The translations under genes were made by a program, and so were the position numbers. Positions 62,354-64,000 of a DNA stretch of 64,000 bases are shown here, in pieces; positions within the stretch are counted from its first letter, which is position 1; the number at the start of each line of letters is the position of its first letter. The notes beneath the pieces are model-generated. The model saw nothing but the letters and a program-made list of their open reading frames with translations. It searched no databases and had not been told where the DNA came from. Source of the stretch: Planctomycetota bacterium (GTDB lineage: Bacteria; Planctomycetota; Phycisphaerae; Phycisphaerales; SM1A02); NCBI GenBank assembly GCA_016872835.1, contig VGYX01000011.1, forward strand, positions 1 to 64,000, in the 5' to 3' direction.

Positions 62354-63460
62354 ATGATCGTCGGAGTCCCGAGTGAAGTGAAGCCTGATGAGTACCGCGT
62401 CGGCATGCGCCCAGTGGGCGCCGAGATCATGGTCCGTGAGGGCCACTCGGTGCTCGTGCAGGCGGGCGCGGGCCTCGGCAGCGGCTTCTCCGACGAGCAG
62501 TACGCGAAGGCGGGCGCCACGATCGTGAAGACCGCGCAGGAAGTCTGGGCGAAGGCCGAGATGATCGTGAAGGTGAAGGAGCCGCAGCAGCCAGAGATCG
62601 CGATGATCCGCGAGGGCCAGACGATCTTCACCTACTTCCACTTCGCCGCGGACCGCGACCTGACGCTCGGCTGCCTTGACCGAAAGTGCATCGCCTGTGC
62701 GTACGAGACGCTGACCGACGAGGATGGCCACCTGCCGCTGCTGACCCCCATGAGCGAGGTCGCGGGCAAGCTCTCCATCCAGGAGGGCGCGAAGTTCCTC
62801 GAGCGACCCTTCGGCGGCCGCGGCGTGCTGCTTGGCGGCGTGCCGGGCGTGGAGACGGGCCATGTGCTGGTGATCGGCGGCGGCGTGGTCGGCACCTGTG
62901 CGGCGCAGGTCGCGGCGGGCATGGGCGCGCAGGTCGTGGTGCTCGACGTGAACATCGATCGCCTGCGCTACCTGAGCGAAGTCATGCCCCGCAACGTGCA
63001 GGTCATCTACAGCGATCCGCAGGCGATCCGCGAGCGCCTGGACTGGGCCGATCTGATCGTGGGCGCCGTGCTGGTGCCTGGCGCGAAAGCGCCGCACCTG
63101 ATCAAGCGCGCCGACCTGAAGCACATCCGACCCGGCTCGGTGATCGTGGACGTGGCGATCGATCAGGGCGGCTGCGTGGAGACCGCGCGTGTGACCACGC
63201 ACCGCAACCCCACCTACGAGATCGACGGCGTGGTGCACTACTGCGTCGGCAACATGCCGGGAGCCGTCGCACGCACCAGCACCATCGCGCTCACCAACGT
63301 CACGCTGCCGTGGGCCACGAAGCTCGCTCGACACGGCGCACATCGTCTGGCCGAGATGGATCACCACTTCACGAACTGCATCAACATGGACCGCGGCAAG
63401 CTCACGAACCAGCCCGTCGCCGAGGCCCACAACCTGCAGTTCGCCGGCGCCGCCGCGTGA
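62354..63460 (+). CDS. ald: Alanine dehydrogenase
   Basis: NAD-dependent alanine dehydrogenase interconverts alanine and pyruvate plus ammonia. The 368-residue enzyme has [30 protein letters not shown] (substrate Lys), [11 protein letters not shown] with the catalytic His, the NAD loop [21 protein letters not shown] and [22 protein letters not shown] hexamer at about 62274 and a GAGGAG 8 nt before the ATG mark a leadered promoter. purD overlaps its stop by GTGA. Confidence 0.96.
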   Translation: MIVGVPSEVKPDEYRVGMRPVGAEIMVREGHSVLVQAGAGLGSGFSDEQYAKAGATIVKTAQEVWAKAEMIVKVKEPQQPEIAMIREGQTIFTYFHFAADRDLTLGCLDRKCIACAYETLTDEDGHLPLLTPMSEVAGKLSIQEGAKFLERPFGGRGVLLGGVPGVETGHVLVIGGGVVGTCAAQVAAGMGAQVVVLDVNIDRLRYLSEVMPRNVQVIYSDPQAIRERLDWADLIVGAVLVPGAKAPHLIKRADLKHIRPGSVIVDVAIDQGGCVETARVTTHRNPTYEIDGVVHYCVGNMPGAVARTSTIALTNVTLPWATKLARHGAHRLAEMDHHFTNCINMDRGKLTNQPVAEAHNLQFAGAAA

Positions 63461-64000
63461 GCCTGCCCCTGCCCGATCGCTGCAACGTGCTGATCGCCGG
63501 GAGCGGCGGGCGCGAGCACGCACTGGCCTGGAAGCTGAAGCAGAGCCCGCGACTCGGACGCCTGTGGGTCGATCCCGCGGCCAACGCCGGACTGCGCGCC
63601 CTTGGCACCGCCTGCCCGCAAGGCCTCGAACCGCGCAACCGCTTCCACCTCGAGCGATTCCTCGAGAAGGAGGACATCCGGCTCGTGGTCGTCGGCCCCG
63701 AGACGCTGCTGGAGCAGTCCATCGTGGATGACCTGCACAAGCCGCCGCATCGACTCGTGTTCGGCCCCACGCGCGCGGGCGCGCGCCTGGAATGGGACAA
63801 GGCCTGGTGCAAGCAGGTGCTTCGCACCGCCAACGTGCCCACCGCCGAGAGCCGCACCTTCAACCATCAGCAACTCGACGCCGCGCTGCACTACGTGCGC
63901 AGCCGCACCGATCCCGCGGTGGTGAAGGCCAGCGGTCTCTGCGCGGGCAAGGGCGTGGTGGTGTGCGACACGCCGGCGCAGGCCGAGACCGCCGTGCGCG
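63457..64000 (+). CDS. purD: Phosphoribosylamine-glycine ligase, 5' part
   Basis: The first 181 codons of the ATP-grasp enzyme that adds glycine to phosphoribosylamine; the gene runs past the window. VLIAGSGGREHALAWKLKQS is the N-terminal PurD signature, followed by LVVVGPETLLEQ (usual V-V-G-P-E-x-P-L), AWCKQVLRTANVPTA and VVKASGLCAGKGVV. The P-L after GPE is T-L here. GTG at 63457 overlaps the ald stop, so the two are co-translated. Confidence 0.93.
   Translation, partial: MSLPLPDRCNVLIAGSGGREHALAWKLKQSPRLGRLWVDPAANAGLRALGTACPQGLEPRNRFHLERFLEKEDIRLVVVGPETLLEQSIVDDLHKPPHRLVFGPTRAGARLEWDKAWCKQVLRTANVPTAESRTFNHQQLDAALHYVRSRTDPAVVKASGLCAGKGVVVCDTPAQAETAVR

Overview
The window is about 64 kb of gene-dense, GC-rich (roughly two-thirds G+C) chromosome from a Gram-negative bacterium. 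The gene families suggest the Planctomycetota, probably the Phycisphaerae. The case for this (inference, no database search): lipid A genes (lpxA, lpxB) and lipoproteins that imply an outer membrane; csrA, an orphan mraZ and a solitary dnaA outside any dnaAN or dcw cluster; a PurF of the Bacteroidota/Planctomycetota-like type; a TPR-sulfotransferase; and many lineage-specific secreted proteins. I see no insertion sequence, prophage, CRISPR array or rRNA.

Layout. 1-7 kb: lepA (3' part), an OmpH/Skp-like chaperone, divergent lipB/lpxA, an MBL-fold hydrolase and purF. 7-17 kb: rpsD, a PpiD/SurA-like protein, a tRNA-binding protein, ileS, a ZIP transporter, tRNA-Ala and mutS. 17-22.5 kb: a tripartite efflux cluster resembling YtcA-MdtNOP with the inner-membrane gene inverted. 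22.5-29.3 kb: thioredoxin-like and sulfotransferase genes, obg-rpmA, a GNAT enzyme and dnaA behind a candidate oriC. 29.3-35.6 kb: secreted repeat protein, a DegT-like protein lacking its PLP residues, and a lipoprotein-dapF-M20 operon. 35.6-37 kb: csrA and mraZ flanking a noncoding stretch rich in GGA-loop hairpins. 37-46 kb: flavin reductase, amidohydrolase, a DUF2752/lipoprotein/glycosyltransferase operon, M19 dipeptidase, a ParA-like pair and aroB. 46-50.6 kb: an ornithine-lipid-type acyltransferase, two tRNA-Glu genes with duplicated hairpin spacers, a nucleosidase-like gene and nadD. 50.7-55.7 kb: a complete livKHMGF importer. 55.8-64 kb: nuclease-like protein, lpxB, aspS, trxB, ald and the start of purD.

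The most exciting feature is the region between mraZ and csrA. Read on the minus strand, it is a roughly 300-nt RNA with four clear hairpins showing GGA in the loop, one further GGA in a hairpin base and one in the loop of a rho-independent terminator. This is the architecture of a CsrB/RsmZ-type CsrA-sequestering RNA, directly upstream of csrA. The csrA leader has two further GGA-loop hairpins, one of them displaying its Shine-Dalgarno sequence. A second window-wide pattern is a TANNNT hexamer ending 6-8 nt before the start codon of many genes, which predicts widespread leaderless mRNAs.
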